Positions 27,534 through 39,209 are shown, counted from the first letter of the stretch. The stretch is DNA of 64,000 bases from Setaria digitata (GCA_003640385.1 RCAB01000155.1:65595-129594); one strand, 5' to 3'. Program-made: numbers and translations. Notes: a model not told the origin generated them from the letters alone.

Positions 27534-28674
27534 NAAATGTACAAATATTTGAAAATTTGAATTCCACAAAAAAAAAAAAATTTGGCACAAGCTGGAAGGC
27601 TGGAATATATTTAGCATGCATTAATTTATCATTTAAGCGGGATAATTGCGAAATTTTAAAAATCTAAAAGTCGAAATAATTAAAATTTGACTTAATTTCT
27701 GTAACTCTAACTAATGATTGGTTATAAATTACAAGACGAAAAGAAGAGGATTTAAAAAAAAAAAAAAAAAAAAAGCTGTTAGTAGACAGTTGCTTATTTT
27801 CAAATCTTTTTTTTTTCCCAGTATTTAATTATCTATTTTCTGTTCTTTTTTTTTTTTTTCATTTTTCTTTAGAATTCAAATGGAATAGTTTTTAATAAAG
27901 GCCACGGTATTGCATTAATGGTGGAAAATATACGTTGTAAGCTATCCGATGGAAAAATATTAGTCTGTGGTGATAGCGAATCAGACTTACCTATGGTGGA
28001 GGTATGCTTGGGACGTAATCCACGTAACGTTTATACAATTTGGGTCACCGAGCGAACTGATTTAAAAGAAAAAGTTCGTTTCATTACTAGCTAGAATATA
28101 GTACGGGAATTTCGCTATCATTTACAATTTGCACTTCAGCAATTTCATCATTTTTATTACTAAATTATTTTTTTTTCCTTTAATTAAATCATATTTTTAA
28201 AAATGCAATTAATTATTCAGCAATTTTCCATTCGCCTAAATTAATAAAATAATTCATTTTTTTTTTTTTTTTTAAAGCGAAATATTTTAGCTAAAATTAC
28301 TACTTTACAATGTTAAAATCTAAATGAGTCATAGTTACACGTTCAAAAAAATAAAATCTTTTAAGCAAAAAATATTTTCAATAAAAAATTTCACTCTATC
28401 AAATCAACAATTTATCAATTCATTTCTGTTCACCTTATATATATCCTTAGGTTGTTTTTTTTTTTTTCACTTTTTTTTCTTCCTTCTTACCTGTGCTTTT
28501 TGTTAATTATATAAAATGTTATTACAGGTGATGTCATTATGCAGCAGGTACGGCAATAAGAATGTTGCCTTTGTATCGTGTCCAGAAGTATTGCTTGGTG
28601 CTATGGCACAAGCAACAATTCGAGAAATTAGTATCATCAGACCACGACATAAACCTCCACGTAAAAGCATCTAA
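13090..28674 (+). CDS. tps: Trehalose-6-phosphate synthase with C-terminal HAD phosphatase-like domain (complete, 25 exons)
   Basis: It makes trehalose-6-phosphate from UDP-glucose and glucose-6-phosphate. Exons: 13090-13138, 13295-13467, 14004-14141, 14290-14510, 15242-15453, 15876-16015, 16302-16480, 17393-17445, 17621-17720, 18785-18965, 19179-19259, 19735-19809, 20174-20278, 20770-20997, 21179-21328, 21608-21829, 22705-23016, 23388-23702, 24521-24703, 25233-25329, 25686-25792, 26101-26249, 27289-27385, 27873-28073, 28528-28674. They total 3915 nt in continuous phase (1304 aa). Residues about 225-300 are Ser/Arg-rich. The GT20 domain spans about 395-830, with LWPALHNL (exon 10), WIHDYHLM (about 513-520), LHIPFQPPENF, VERFDYTKG (Arg663, Lys668) and DGMNL-VAKE (Asp765, Glu773), matching the OtsA nucleotide/acceptor site. 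HAD motifs are TDRDGTL (Asp1014, Asp1016) and CGDSESDLPM (about 1222-1229). Odd points: a GC donor after exon 3, a non-AG acceptor before exon 13, and an A-rich acceptor before exon 18. The symbol follows nematode usage; which paralogue (tps-1 or tps-2 type) is not decided. Confidence 0.95.
15105..15165 (+). repeat. AAT microsatellite in synthase intron 4
   Basis: (AAT)n with single TAG and AAAAT interruptions, between exons 4 and 5, ending about 75 bases before the exon 5 acceptor. Confidence 0.75.
16618..16690 (+). repeat. Two-copy 37-bp tandem repeat in synthase intron 7
   Basis: A 37-base unit beginning AGTTAAAAATTTTAATTTAA is present twice in tandem, differing only at the last base or two. 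It lies just downstream of exon 7. Confidence 0.8.
17996..18660 (+). repeat. AAT-rich compound repeat in synthase intron 9
   Basis: Long (AAT)n stretches are embedded in a larger duplication. The motif ATTTATGACAATAAAAAA recurs at 18171, 18390 and 18619, a period of about 219-229 bases. A second motif (GAGAACCATCTTTATAATTG) recurs near 18328 and 18556. It accounts for most of intron 9 (17721-18784), the longest in the 5' half of the gene. Confidence 0.8.
19489..19697 (+). repeat. 104-bp direct duplication across a single N (synthase intron 11)
   Basis: A segment starting TTCTGCCATACATTAATATC is present at 19489-19592 and again from 19594, separated by one N at 19593. Only one mismatch was seen (AAATGTAAG against AAACGTAAG). 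It ends about 40 bases before the exon 12 acceptor. The single-N join suggests unmerged contig ends. Confidence 0.8.
26478..26612 (+). repeat. Direct repeat pair across a single N (synthase intron 22)
   Basis: The string AATAATCAAGCAAGCAATTC and the following 35 or so bases occur on both sides of the N at 26535, with ACAATC against ATAATC as the visible difference. Further diverged AATAATCA-rich copies continue to about 26760. Confidence 0.7.
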
Positions 28675-28700
28675 TTCAATCCTCAAATTATTATTCATCA

Positions 28701-28757
28701 ATTAATTAATTAATTAATTAATTAATTAATTTATACATATATATATATATATATATT
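28701..28757 (+). repeat. (ATTA)n followed by (AT)n in the synthase 3' flank
   Basis: About eight ATTA units run straight into an (AT)n tract, starting some 27 bases after the synthase stop codon, so probably within the 3' UTR. Confidence 0.8.
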
Positions 28758-28940
28758 TCCCTTAAGTAACACTTTTAATAAGCAGTCAGTAAATGAAGAA
28801 ATTAAATGACACTTATAATGTGCTTCTAATATGCCACGAAAGGAAGAAATTTAATTAATTAACCAATTCTTTTGTTATTTGTCAGGAAAAAAAGCAAACA
28901 TTTTATTCATCAAATGCATGCTAAAATTACTATTCCCGTA

Positions 28941-28946
28941 AATAAA
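28941..28946 (+). promoter_or_regulatory. Candidate polyadenylation signal for the synthase gene
   Basis: AATAAA lies 266 bases after the stop codon. A second copy is at 29055-29060. In DNA this A/T-rich the hexamer is common by chance, so neither is secure. Confidence 0.3.
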
Positions 28947-29186
28947 GCAAATATTATTAATTAGTCAAATGCTAATATGTATTAGCAAATTTTAATGACA
29001 AAAAAATTTTTTTTACATTATTATTGCTTCCAATTGCTAATTGCCTAATGATGAAATAAACCTCTTAAATGAAAAGAAATACATATAAATTATGTATGCA
29101 TGTATGTATGTATGTATGTTTGTGTAATATAAAAGTCATTAATAAAAATATTTCCTTTCTTTTTCTTCTTCTTTTTTCTTTTTCAT

Positions 29187-29682
29187 TTTTTTTTTCTTTT
29201 ATTAGCTTCTTGGTGCAAATTAAACATATTTATTGAATGATCTAAAACATTTTGCAAACGATTAAATATTGATTACGTCACGTTGATGAAATTGCATCAC
29301 AATCCGAACACATGAATATTATCAATCAAATATTTTAATTTAAAGAAAATTGTAACAGATGATGTTAGTTATCATGTTGCATATTGATTTTAAAAGAATT
29401 TTTATAATTTACAGTCCATTTCACTGTGGCAATGTTTTTTTTTCTTTTATTAGCTTCTTGGTGCAAATTAAACATATTTATTGAATGATCTAAAACATTT
29501 TGCAAACGATTAAATATTGATTACGTCACGTTGATGAAATTGCATCACAATCCGAACACATGAATATTATCAATCAAATATTTTAATTTAAAGAAAATTG
29601 TAACAGATGATGTTAGTTATTATGTTGCATATTGATTTTAAAAGAATTTTTATAATTTACAGTCCATTTCACTGTGGCAATG
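29187..29682 (+). repeat. 248-bp tandem duplication
   Basis: A unit containing ATTAGCTTCTTGGTGCAAAT (starting at 29201 and 29449) and ending CACTGTGGCAATG (29434 and 29682) is duplicated head to tail with a period of exactly 248 bases. One mismatch was seen (TTATCATG against TTATTATG). No N separates the copies, so unlike several other duplications here it may be real. Confidence 0.85.
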
Positions 29683-31950
29683 TTTTTTTTTTCTTTTTTA
29701 AGATTAATTTTAGTTATTTCGAAAAGAAAAAATTACAATTCTTTTTTTTTTTTATTCAGTAATTATTGCAAAATTACAGTATATTACTTTTTATACATCA
29801 AGTATTTTTCATACCTCTTTCAAGCATCCTACTCAATATTGCTTATGTATAAGTGAATAAAAATTCAGAAACGAAAAAAATTTCAAATGTGAAAAAAAAA
29901 AAAAAAAAAAACTCTGTTACTGAAATTTCAACAGCACTGTTTTCTAATAATTTGAAATAATCAGAAAAAAAAAAAGTAAAAAACGAAATTATATCATTTA
30001 ATTAATGCAACGTAATTTAACGTTACTTAATTATGTCATTTCAAGCTATGCAAACATTTTTTTAAAATAGCCAAATAGTAAAATTATATTGTTTGTTTGC
30101 TGAGGATGTCTTTTAGTATGACAGAGCATTTGCTATTTAATTTGTTTTTTTTTTTTTTTTTTTTTAAATTAATTTTCAAATTTAGTCTGATAAGTAAATG
30201 AAGAATACAAAAAAATAATAAGATTTGATATGATTTGATAACATTTATTTTTATAAACATGCGAAAAAAATAAAAGATGGAACAACCTGCACATTAATAA
30301 TAGATTTAATTATTACGTACAAAAAAGAATGCGTAAAAAAGTAAAAATATACAATAAAGTTAATCAAAAATAACGTCAAATCATTTGACACAATGAAACT
30401 TGATAACTTTACACGTAGCGTACGTTAACCAATTGTCATTTACAACACGTTAAATGTAAAAGTTTGTAGCAAAAAAAAAAAAAATCCTCAAAACATTATA
30501 TTATTGTTTACAAATTTTTGTTTAAAAGTTTATTTTTGCTCTCTTTAAAAAAAAAAAAACAAATAAACAAATAAATAAGTTAAAAAAAAAAGAAATGAAT
30601 GGTGCAAAAAAGATTGTCAAATAAATATTAACATATTTATGTACATAAATATCGAATTTTATATTCGTTTCTATTACTGATTGCTTGTTTTTTTTTTTTT
30701 TTTTTTTTTTNTTTCTACAAAAAAAAAAAAAAAAAGTGCAGCCAATATTTTTCCACTGCTTAAAAATATGCAATTAAATATAGAATTGTTAAATCAGGCA
30801 TTTAATTATCAAAGTTATAAGCTTGCTAAAAAAAAAAAAAAAAAAAAAAAAAAAGACCAGATATTAAACCAGAAAAGAAAAGAAAAATTAAATTAAAAAT
30901 AAAAAAATTTTTGTATAATATTTCAGAATTAGCAATTCAATTGCATATAAATAATGTGTTTAATGGTGTAACAAGATGAAGTTCATTTTTGAAGAATGAA
31001 AAAGATGAGGAAAGGAAAATGGAGATTGAAAGTGGAAAATATATGCGAAAAAAAAAAATTTCAATAAAATTTAAAATTTTGTGAAAAAAAAAAAAGAAAG
31101 TACAAAATATTGCGTACCATTTACGTCATTACGCTAAATTCATGAAATACATGAATGAGAAGTAAATTTTAGCAAAAATCCTCTTCAAAAAAAAAAAAAA
31201 AAGCAAATTTTTTCTTCTTTTTGAAAAGTAAAAAAAAGAAAATTAAATTGTAGGAAAAATTTAGAGCTAATATAGAATAAGAAATTATTTCGAAAATATT
31301 TTACGCACCGGAAGTAATATATATATGCATGAAAAATTTTATTTTTCTTTTTTTTTTCTTTCTTATCAAAAAAAAAAATTCATAAATATTATTTACAGCA
31401 TTAAAAATTAAGTGTATATTTGTATTAATTAACATCATTATGGATGCTGGTCAGTAGCACAATATCACATGAACAGTGCTATTAATTAGTATGATAATTA
31501 ATTTCTACGTATGGGGAGAACAGGAAACTGATGCAAAAAAAAAAAAATTCACTGCTAATCTAAATTAAATGATAGAAGACAAGAAAAAGGTATGCAAAAT
31601 TTATGCTAGGCTTATTTACTACACTAGTAAAGAACAAAGATATTTATGCAGATAATCAATTCCATTCATTTCTGATTTCATTTCCAATCGACCTTTTATT
31701 TTTTTTTGTTGAAACTTTTAATTAGCATTTAGAAAATAAAATTTATATGAAAAAATTTTCGGAAAAAAAAAACAATAAAAAGACAAATTAGTAAGTCATA
31801 TTGTGTATGACTAGAAATAAAAAAAAAAAAAAAAAAGCAATAAATGTTAAAAATGGATGAAGAAAAATTGCTGAGGAATGTATATGAATTAAACAATGAG
31901 TAGAAAAAGTGGCTGAATGATGAGTAAAGAAAAAAAAAAAAAACAAATTT

Positions 31951-34117
31951 TTAAAAAACAAGTTTTAATTTCATAATTGAATTTAGCACTCGACTGCTAC
32001 TTCCAGCTCGATGTGCTATCGCAATTCGAATTGCTGCATCGAATACCTGTCGAATACCCTGAAATTATAATAATTATTTATGAAGAAAAATAAATTAATA
32101 ATAATCATGAAAGCAATTAACGGAAAATAATAATTTGTTAATAAGTATAAAGTGAAAAAAAAAAAAAAAACGAAAAAAAATTGCTTGCATTCATTGAAGC
32201 ATCTACGGAAATATTCCATCAGTTATTAAAATGAATATAATTGAAATAATTGGTAATTGATGGGAAAATGCATAAATAGCAATTAATTTAATTATTGAAT
32301 TTTAGCTAAAAATATGATGAAAACGATATCAGAAATTGTTTGTATCACTCCACTATTAAATATTTAATTAACAGTTTTACAACTGATCAAACAACAATTT
32401 TTTTTTTCTTTTTAATTCTTTAATTAATGCAGTATATTTCTAGTACTAATATTTCAATTCTAAAGATACTCTCTATGATTAACTATTTATCATTATGATG
32501 GAAATTATCATTCATTATCATACTTGTTGTTGTTTAACCCTCACTATACTTTTAATTTTGTAGGATGAATAAAATGCTTGATAATTTCATCTACTATTTT
32601 AATTTATCAATGCTAACTAAAATCTGCCATTTTTAAAATTTAAAAATGAATTTGTTTTTTTTTTTTCACCTCTTTTGTTTTAGCTGAACATTCGATAACA
32701 CGATGAGAGGAAAATTCTTTAGCACATGCTATTGCATCATCAAAATTTACTAAATTTTTGCGATCCTCAGAGTTATCATTGCTCTTTACACGTCGTCCAC
32801 GTTCCTGCTCATTACGGATATCTTTTTTATTACCAACAATCAAAATTGGTACGTCCGGACAGAAACGTCGAATCTAAAATTGTTCAATCATACTGTTATG
32901 AATGTAAATTTCATATTTCATTGTTTCTTTTTCCAAATTATTAAGGCTAAAAAAAAATTTAGTTACATTTGAAAATGTTAATTGCATAGATATAGTAAAT
33001 GTAAGAAAAATGTACACGGTACGGTAAATACAGTAACCTCTGGAATCCATTTTTCCTGAAGACTTTTTAATGATTGTGGCCTCTCTACGGAATAGCAAAC
33101 GATGAAAACATCGGTGTCCGGATAACTTAACGGTCTTAATGTATTATAATCATCTTCACCAGCTGTATCGCATACAGTCAAAACTTTCTGCAACATTTTC
33201 CTTTCTGGTTCATTGCAAAATTTAAAGAGTAAATTAAATTTGCAGAATTAACAGAATTATCAAACGGCAAATGAAATTAAAATTTAGTTTTAAAATTTTA
33301 AAAATTTAGAATTTTCTTATTGTAAATCGTGCAAGAAAATTTCGGAAAGAAATCTTTTAGCAAAAAAAGGAAATGCATTAGTAGCAACAAAATGGATGAA
33401 ATTTCTCTCAGTTAATTTCAGAGTGAAAAATATATGCCATTTTACAGTCTATTAGAAGCAATAAATGGAATCATTTTTACGAGAAATCATTACTTATTGA
33501 GTTCCTTTTTAAGTTTATGAAATTAGAACAGAAATTTTTAAATGATTTGCAATATAAGAAAAAAATTATCGATTACATTTTTAATATAATAACTGCATCA
33601 AATTGACTAATACTTTCTAAATTTTCTATCTTGTACTGATAATAAAAATTCACAAATAAGATACATTTACATTAGAATAAAAATAGTGGAATTCGATTTT
33701 TAAATTACTGAATAAACTGGTTGTAAAAATTATCAAATCATATATCAGCTTACCGATTAAAACGTTCTATGATTTTTTTATCTGTTCAATTGTGATCAAT
33801 TTGAAGTAGTAAATAAATTTTTAACTAGTCTTTTTTCTCTCTCTTCTTCGTTTACATTGTTAAAGAAAAAAAAAAAAAAAAGTAATTTTAAAAATTTATG
33901 AAAATCTACGGTAACAGCTACGGTAATGGATCTACAGTAATAGTTATTGTAGACAGATTACCGTTTTCCCGTTGACAAGTGCTTCAATTGCATAATCATC
34001 GAAAGCAGTCGGTGTATATTGCTCAGTAAATTCGCCGCCAGCTTGAGCAATAATTAAACTTGTTTTACCACATGCACCATCGCCAACGACCACAAATTTA
34101 AACTGTTTTCGGGTCAT
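31951..34117 (-). CDS. RhoA-like small GTPase with Glu at position 63 and no CAAX box (4 exons)
   Basis: Exons in transcript order: 34117-33962, 33187-33038, 32873-32670, 32058-31951. All join in phase and give 205 residues. Numbering matches RhoA through G4: P-loop GDGACGKT (12-19), switch I with Tyr34 and Thr37, G3 DTAG (59-62), NKKD (117-120), and SAK at 165-167 because the Rho insert is about five residues longer. [14 protein letters not shown] and ECSAKTKEG are RhoA-like. Two oddities: Gln63, which positions water for GTP hydrolysis, is Glu (DTAGEDDY); and the C-terminus ends MKLKLVF with no prenylation cysteine. A hidden 3' exon could supply one if GTGCTA (donor bases 31989-31988) were spliced. 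The family predicts a molecular switch acting on cytoskeleton or trafficking. The Glu suggests a form held mainly in the GTP state, which is inference. The gene is convergent with the synthase. Confidence 0.9.
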
Positions 34118-34133
34118 TGACAAATGCTTGCTG
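34118..34133 (-). promoter_or_regulatory. Probable trans-splice (or 5' UTR) acceptor of the Rho gene
   Basis: On the minus strand CAATTTTTGCAG ends at 34131, thirteen bases upstream of the ATG at 34117. It matches the nematode acceptor consensus and supports this start over longer in-frame readings, which run into a hydrophobic A/T-rich intron-like sequence. Confidence 0.6.
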
Positions 34134-35163
34134 CAAAAATTGCAGCAGCCACAGCAGTTGAAATAATTCGACTGAATTTTTAATTTCGCCAATTTGAAGA
34201 CAAAAAAGAACAGAGAAAAAAATATGAATAGTGTAAATAAAAAATCCAGAAAATACAGTAAAATAAATCGCCAAAGCAAAAATATAAACGATAATTTATG
34301 CCAAATGTGATGCTAAAAATTTTTAGGAATACTGTAAAAAAAAAAAAAAAAAAAAATATTAATAAATCGTAGTCGCAGCGTTCATCATTATCATTAATGA
34401 TTAATTAGGAAAAAATTGTAATAACAATGTGAAATGAAAAATAGAAAAAGTTGCGCCCAAAAAAACGAAGAAAAAAAAATTGGAATTGTTTGCTTGAAAA
34501 GTTTTTAAAATTTGTGCATTTGGATACATCTGCAAGTTGCAATTTCAAACCTAAAATTAAAATTGCTAGCAAAGCAAAAATACAACCCCAAGGTTGAATA
34601 CAAAAAATAATTATAGGATTAAAAGGAGAAAAGATTAATAATGCAAAAATATTAAAAAGTAATTTAACAGAAAAAAAAATTAATTCTCTTTTCAAGCACT
34701 TCAATTGCGTTTCAAAATGGACTCTTTTTTTCTTTTAAGGAAAAAAAAAGTGAAAAAAGAGGGAATCTATGAGATTCATAATTTAAACTTATACATAGGA
34801 AAAAACAAATTAAATGAAATGGGAAAAAAAAAAGTATGAATGAAACAGTTTAATGAAATTTTCAATGTGTAAAAAAAAATAAATAAATAAAAAAAAAATT
34901 AAAGGAAAGAAAGAAAAAAAAAAGGGAAAGGAAGAATTTTTGAAATTTTGTTAAAACAAAATTTTTTTTTCTTTGAAAAATTAGCAAAATTAACATTTGT
35001 ATTTTGTGTTCGAGAAATTGTCAATTTAAAATATGATAATAGTTAAAGAAATGAGAATTAATAAATTAATCGGTTGCAGTTTGTATTTGATATTAATGAA
35101 ATTCTTCATTTTTCTTTTTTCTTTTTGTTTTATTTTCTGAAATTTGTAATTGTATCGTAAAAT

Positions 35164-35385
35164 TCACTCCGATGTGGGTGGAANCGGAGTGATTTTCATT
35201 TTCATTTTCATTTTCATTTTTCATTTTCATTTTCATTTTCACATTTTCACATTTTCATCGGAGTGACGATGTGGGTGGAAAATTTGAAGAATGAACTTCA
35301 AAAATTATTCTTTTTTTTTTNTCACTCCGATGTGGGTGGAAAATTTGAAGAATGAACTTCAAAAATTATTCTTTTTTTTTTTTTT
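35164..35385 (+). repeat. Compound repeat with (TTTTCA)n core and two single-N joins
   Basis: TCACTCCGATGTGGGTGGA occurs at 35164 and 35322, and a diverged form at 35261. A 60-base flank (AATTTGAAGAATGAACTTCA and onward) follows two of these. Between them is an impure (TTTTCA)n tract, about 35192-35258. CGGAGTGA at 35185 is the inverse of TCACTCCG at 35164. Ns at 35184 and 35321 mark uncertain joins. Confidence 0.75.
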
Positions 35386-35550
35386 TTTTTTAAATTTCTA
35401 ATTTAAAATTTTCGTTCCATTATAAATCTCTTTATGAATAAATATCAATAATAATAACCTTGGACAGGAAAGAAAAAAAAAACAGAAGAAAAAAACGAAA
35501 AATGTTTTAGAAACAATTTAGTTGAGGAAATTAGTTTTATTGAGATTGAC

Positions 35551-35606
<56 letters not shown>
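35551..35606 (+). repeat. GA microsatellite
   Basis: About 26 nearly pure AG repeats. It is the longest GA tract in the window. Confidence 0.9.
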
Positions 35607-35609
<3 letters not shown>

Positions 35610-36855
35610 ATCAAAAACCAAAATTATTTCAAAAATAGAATCATCCAGAATTGATGCATTAATTACAATATAATTTTGTTTTTTTTTTTTTTTTTTTTCA
35701 TTATATCATATAAAATATCACATATCCTATCCTTTTCATCTTATTCATTTCAGCTTTAAAAAAAAAAACAAAAAAAAAAAAAAAAAAAAAAAAAAAAGAA
35801 AAAATAAACCAAATTTTTACGGTGCAACATCTGGATTCAATCCAAAATAAATATTTTCATTTTCATTTCCACTTCTTCATTTCCGTTTAAAGCTTAATTG
35901 CTATATCACTTGCTTGCTCGTTTGTTTTGTTCTGTTCTATTTTAGTTTTTTTTTTCTTTTTTTTTTTTTTGTTTTGTTTTTTTTTCCTCCCTTTTCTTTT
36001 AATTCTTATTTTCATTAAGAATTTGATGACATTTAAAAAAGAGAGAAAAAAAAAAAAAACAAGTAAACAACTTTTATAGTTTTCAATTTTATGCCAGTCG
36101 TTTCTGTTTTGGTTTTCTTTCTTTTTTACTTTATTTTATTTTATTTTTAATTTTGAAATTTGTTTTTGTTAAGGAAAGAAAGAAAAGGGGTGATATGAGC
36201 TGAAATGATAAATGAATTGAATGGACTGGTTAGTGTAAGCTTAGAAGCATTTATAAATTTCTAATGTATGACATTTCCGTAGGTGGCAACGACCAAAATG
36301 ATCGAATAATTAGAATGATTTAAATGCTTTTTTAAAAACAAAAAAAAAAAAAAAAAAAAAGAAATCAATTTGCACATGGAGCATCAAAAATTTCGTATGA
36401 AGAAAAAAAAAAAAAGAAAATTTTCATGTATTTTTTTTTTTTGTTCCTATAAGAGAAAATCTGGAATTTCTACAGATTTTAATATTAAATTTAATTTTGC
36501 ACTTCTTTTTCCTGAAACTTTTTTTTTTCCTTTTTTTTAATTAGAAAAATTAGCATAATTAATATGTATGCTGAAATCTATAAATCGAAATAGATATATT
36601 TTAAATTAATATAATATAAGTGAGATAAATTTACAGCAATAACAGTTATACAGTTTTAAATATTTATATTTTCTAGTAGATGAATATATATATATATATA
36701 TATATACATTCATCTACAGGAAAATTTGCTTTTTTTTTTTCTTCTTTTTAAATTAAAATTAATTATAAAAACTTTTATCGATTTAGAATGGATAATATTG
36801 CACCATAAATTTCATATTCAAGATGCTTTAGAATGTAGAAAAATTAATCAAACTA

Positions 36856-36894
<39 letters not shown>

Positions 36895-37164
36895 GAAAAA
36901 TTCACTCCAAACATCCATAAATTTATGTAAACATCAATTTGAAAACTTTTCGTTTTCAATTGCTTCCACAAATAAAAATAATGAAATGAATGTAATTTAG
37001 TATCTAAAAATAGCCATAACTACTATTTACGCTCATTCTTGATAAAATGTTCAATTTCAAACATTTCTAATATACACAAACTATATAGCACAAAAAAAAA
37101 AAAAAAAAAAATGACTTGCAAATGATGAAGTAGGCACTAGTTTCTTCTGTCTTAGTCTAGTCCT

Positions 37165-37350
37165 TTCCTCCTCCTCCTCCTCCTCCTCACCCTCCGCCCA
37201 CGCGCCTTCACCTACCCCCTTTCACAACCCAACGCCGCCCACGCGCCTTCACCTACCCTCTTTCACAACCCAACGCCGCCCACGCGCCTCAAGTTATCCT
37301 ACCCACCACCCACGCTCACCTACCGATTAGCCTCCCACACCACCCACTGC
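37165..37350 (+). repeat. GC-rich patch with 41-bp tandem repeat
   Basis: After a (TCC)n run at 37168-37187, a 41-base unit beginning CGCCCACGCGCCTTCACCTA is repeated about 2.3 times, followed by C-rich, G-poor sequence (CCACCACCCACGC, CACACCACCCACTGC). The patch is strongly C-rich on the + strand and stands out from the surrounding A/T-rich DNA. No reading frame with splice context was found. Confidence 0.75.
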
Positions 37351-37584
37351 TAACTTCGCAACAACTTTTATGTAAACATAATTTATGCATGGTTTCCGAG
37401 AATTACATCTTTACCCATTCTATTTTCTCACTTTTTTTTTTTTTTGTTTTAATCATTTATCATCATAACAAGTAGCTCAAGCTGATTATTGATTATATAT
37501 TATCATAATTGTTAATTAATTAGCATGCAAATAATTCCCACTTCATTTATTCGATGGCTAGAAATATGCAATATATACGAAAAA

Positions 37585-37616
<32 letters not shown>

Positions 37617-38996
37617 TAGCCCCATTACAGATATTATAGTATGGAATATTAACAAGTGTGATAACATATCATAACGATGAAATGTGATCAACTGATAAAA
37701 ATTGATAAATTATCAATTTAAACTTTCTGCTTATGCAAAGAGAAAAAAAAAAAAAAAAAAAAAAAACTTTTTTCACCTACTTTAAAACTCTAATGAGTGG
37801 TGAGTGAATGACCACAAAACATTCGTGCAATAATCATTATTTAAATCATCGAATTTCTTTCTATTCATCCAAAATTACGATTTCGCATAATGCATACTTA
37901 CTTGATCATGCTTTTCCAATTAATTAATTCCTTTAGGAAAATATGCAAAACGAAACTATCATGTTATAACAATGCAAATATAAAATGAATTTGTAGCAGG
38001 TACATATTTGATTATTTATAAAACAAGTTATTTTTCACTTTATCATTTCGTTATATTGCATCATTTAGTGGCATGGTGAAATTGGGAAACAAAAATGAAA
38101 TTAAAAACAATAATTAATAAATAAATAAATTGAAGAGGAAATAAAGTGATAGAAATAAAATTACATCACTGAGCTGCAACAGAAAATGGATGCCTTATGG
38201 ATGAGGAAAATAATGATTTTATTAAGTTATATTTTATTCAATTATCTTGGCTTGAAATCTTTAAAATCCCTTTGGGTTAAATGGAATAATTTATCTTTCG
38301 TATGTGATACGGTGATCACTTCTCTCTATCTTATCAATACCTCTTCGTTGCTAATTTATTTAAATTCTAATTTTATATTTCTTATTTCATTTTATGTGCT
38401 ACTTTCCAAATACACACTGCTTGTTAAGTGAAACTAAATATTACCATAGATAACAACATTTATAATTATTTGTGAATTTATTTCACTGCTGATGCTGCTA
38501 TAATTTTTTTTTTTTATCATTTACTAATTGAATTTTTCCATTTAATTTAATTTTTTCTTTTCCTTCTTCTGTTTCATGTTTATCATTTAGGATTTGCGTC
38601 CTCATTATATTCTCACTTGACTAATTCATTACTAATACTTGCTTAATATTTGTAATAAAACTTATTAATTATCAATTTTTGATCCATTTGCTTTATCTCA
38701 TATGCAAACTAGACATTTACATTAGCTTCAGTTTTATTTTCGAAACATAATTAAAATTTTATTAGCAAATAAAATGGGAACAAAAATCAAATTTCAAGCA
38801 AATTATTCATTCGCAAAAGAAAAAAATGAAGAGAGAGAAAACAAAAAAGAACATAAATCAATTTTAACATTTAAAGCTCAAAATCATTTTATCATTTAAA
38901 TAACAATCCGCCCACGCACCAAAATGAAAAATAAAACAAAAACTAATTTCATCCTCATTTAAATAATGTGAGAATTAGAAAATGTAAGAAAAATAT

Positions 38997-39032
<36 letters not shown>

Positions 39033-39080
39033 AAAACAGAAGAACGATTGAGTGGTGGTATAAAAATACAAATTTTTCTA

Positions 39081-39209
39081 CATTAATTTCCATTCTGCTT
39101 AACTGTTAAAATTGTTGAGTAATTAATTCCCATTCTGCTTAACTGTTAAAATTGTTGAGTAATTAATTCCCATTCTGCTTAACTGTTAAAATTGTTGAGT
39201 AATTAATTC
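39081..39209 (+). repeat. 40-bp minisatellite, about 3.2 copies
   Basis: The unit AATTAATTCCCATTCTGCTT plus 20 more bases is repeated at 39081, 39121 and 39161 with a partial fourth copy. Copies two and three appear identical; the first differs in its first ten bases. Confidence 0.9.

Larger units (their letters stand above)
28675..31950. other. Intergenic region between convergent synthase and Rho genes
   Basis: No coding sequence is visible. It holds the two 3' UTRs, an ATTA/AT microsatellite, a TATG microsatellite at 29095-29120, a 248-bp tandem duplication, a single N at 30711 between poly-T and poly-A, and many A runs. The open frames in it are homopolymer-driven. Confidence 0.6.

Noticed and set aside
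33944..34279. A longer N-terminus for the Rho GTPase with a hydrophobic leader
   Set aside because: The extra residues come from A/T-rich sequence upstream of a strong acceptor ending at 34131. The start at 34117 gives the standard Rho N-terminus and RhoA numbering.
38186..38431. An 81-codon plus-strand open frame with hydrophobic segments
   Set aside because: Its composition is what A/T-rich DNA gives by chance (Leu, Ile, Ser, Asn, Tyr), with no splice context or known motif.
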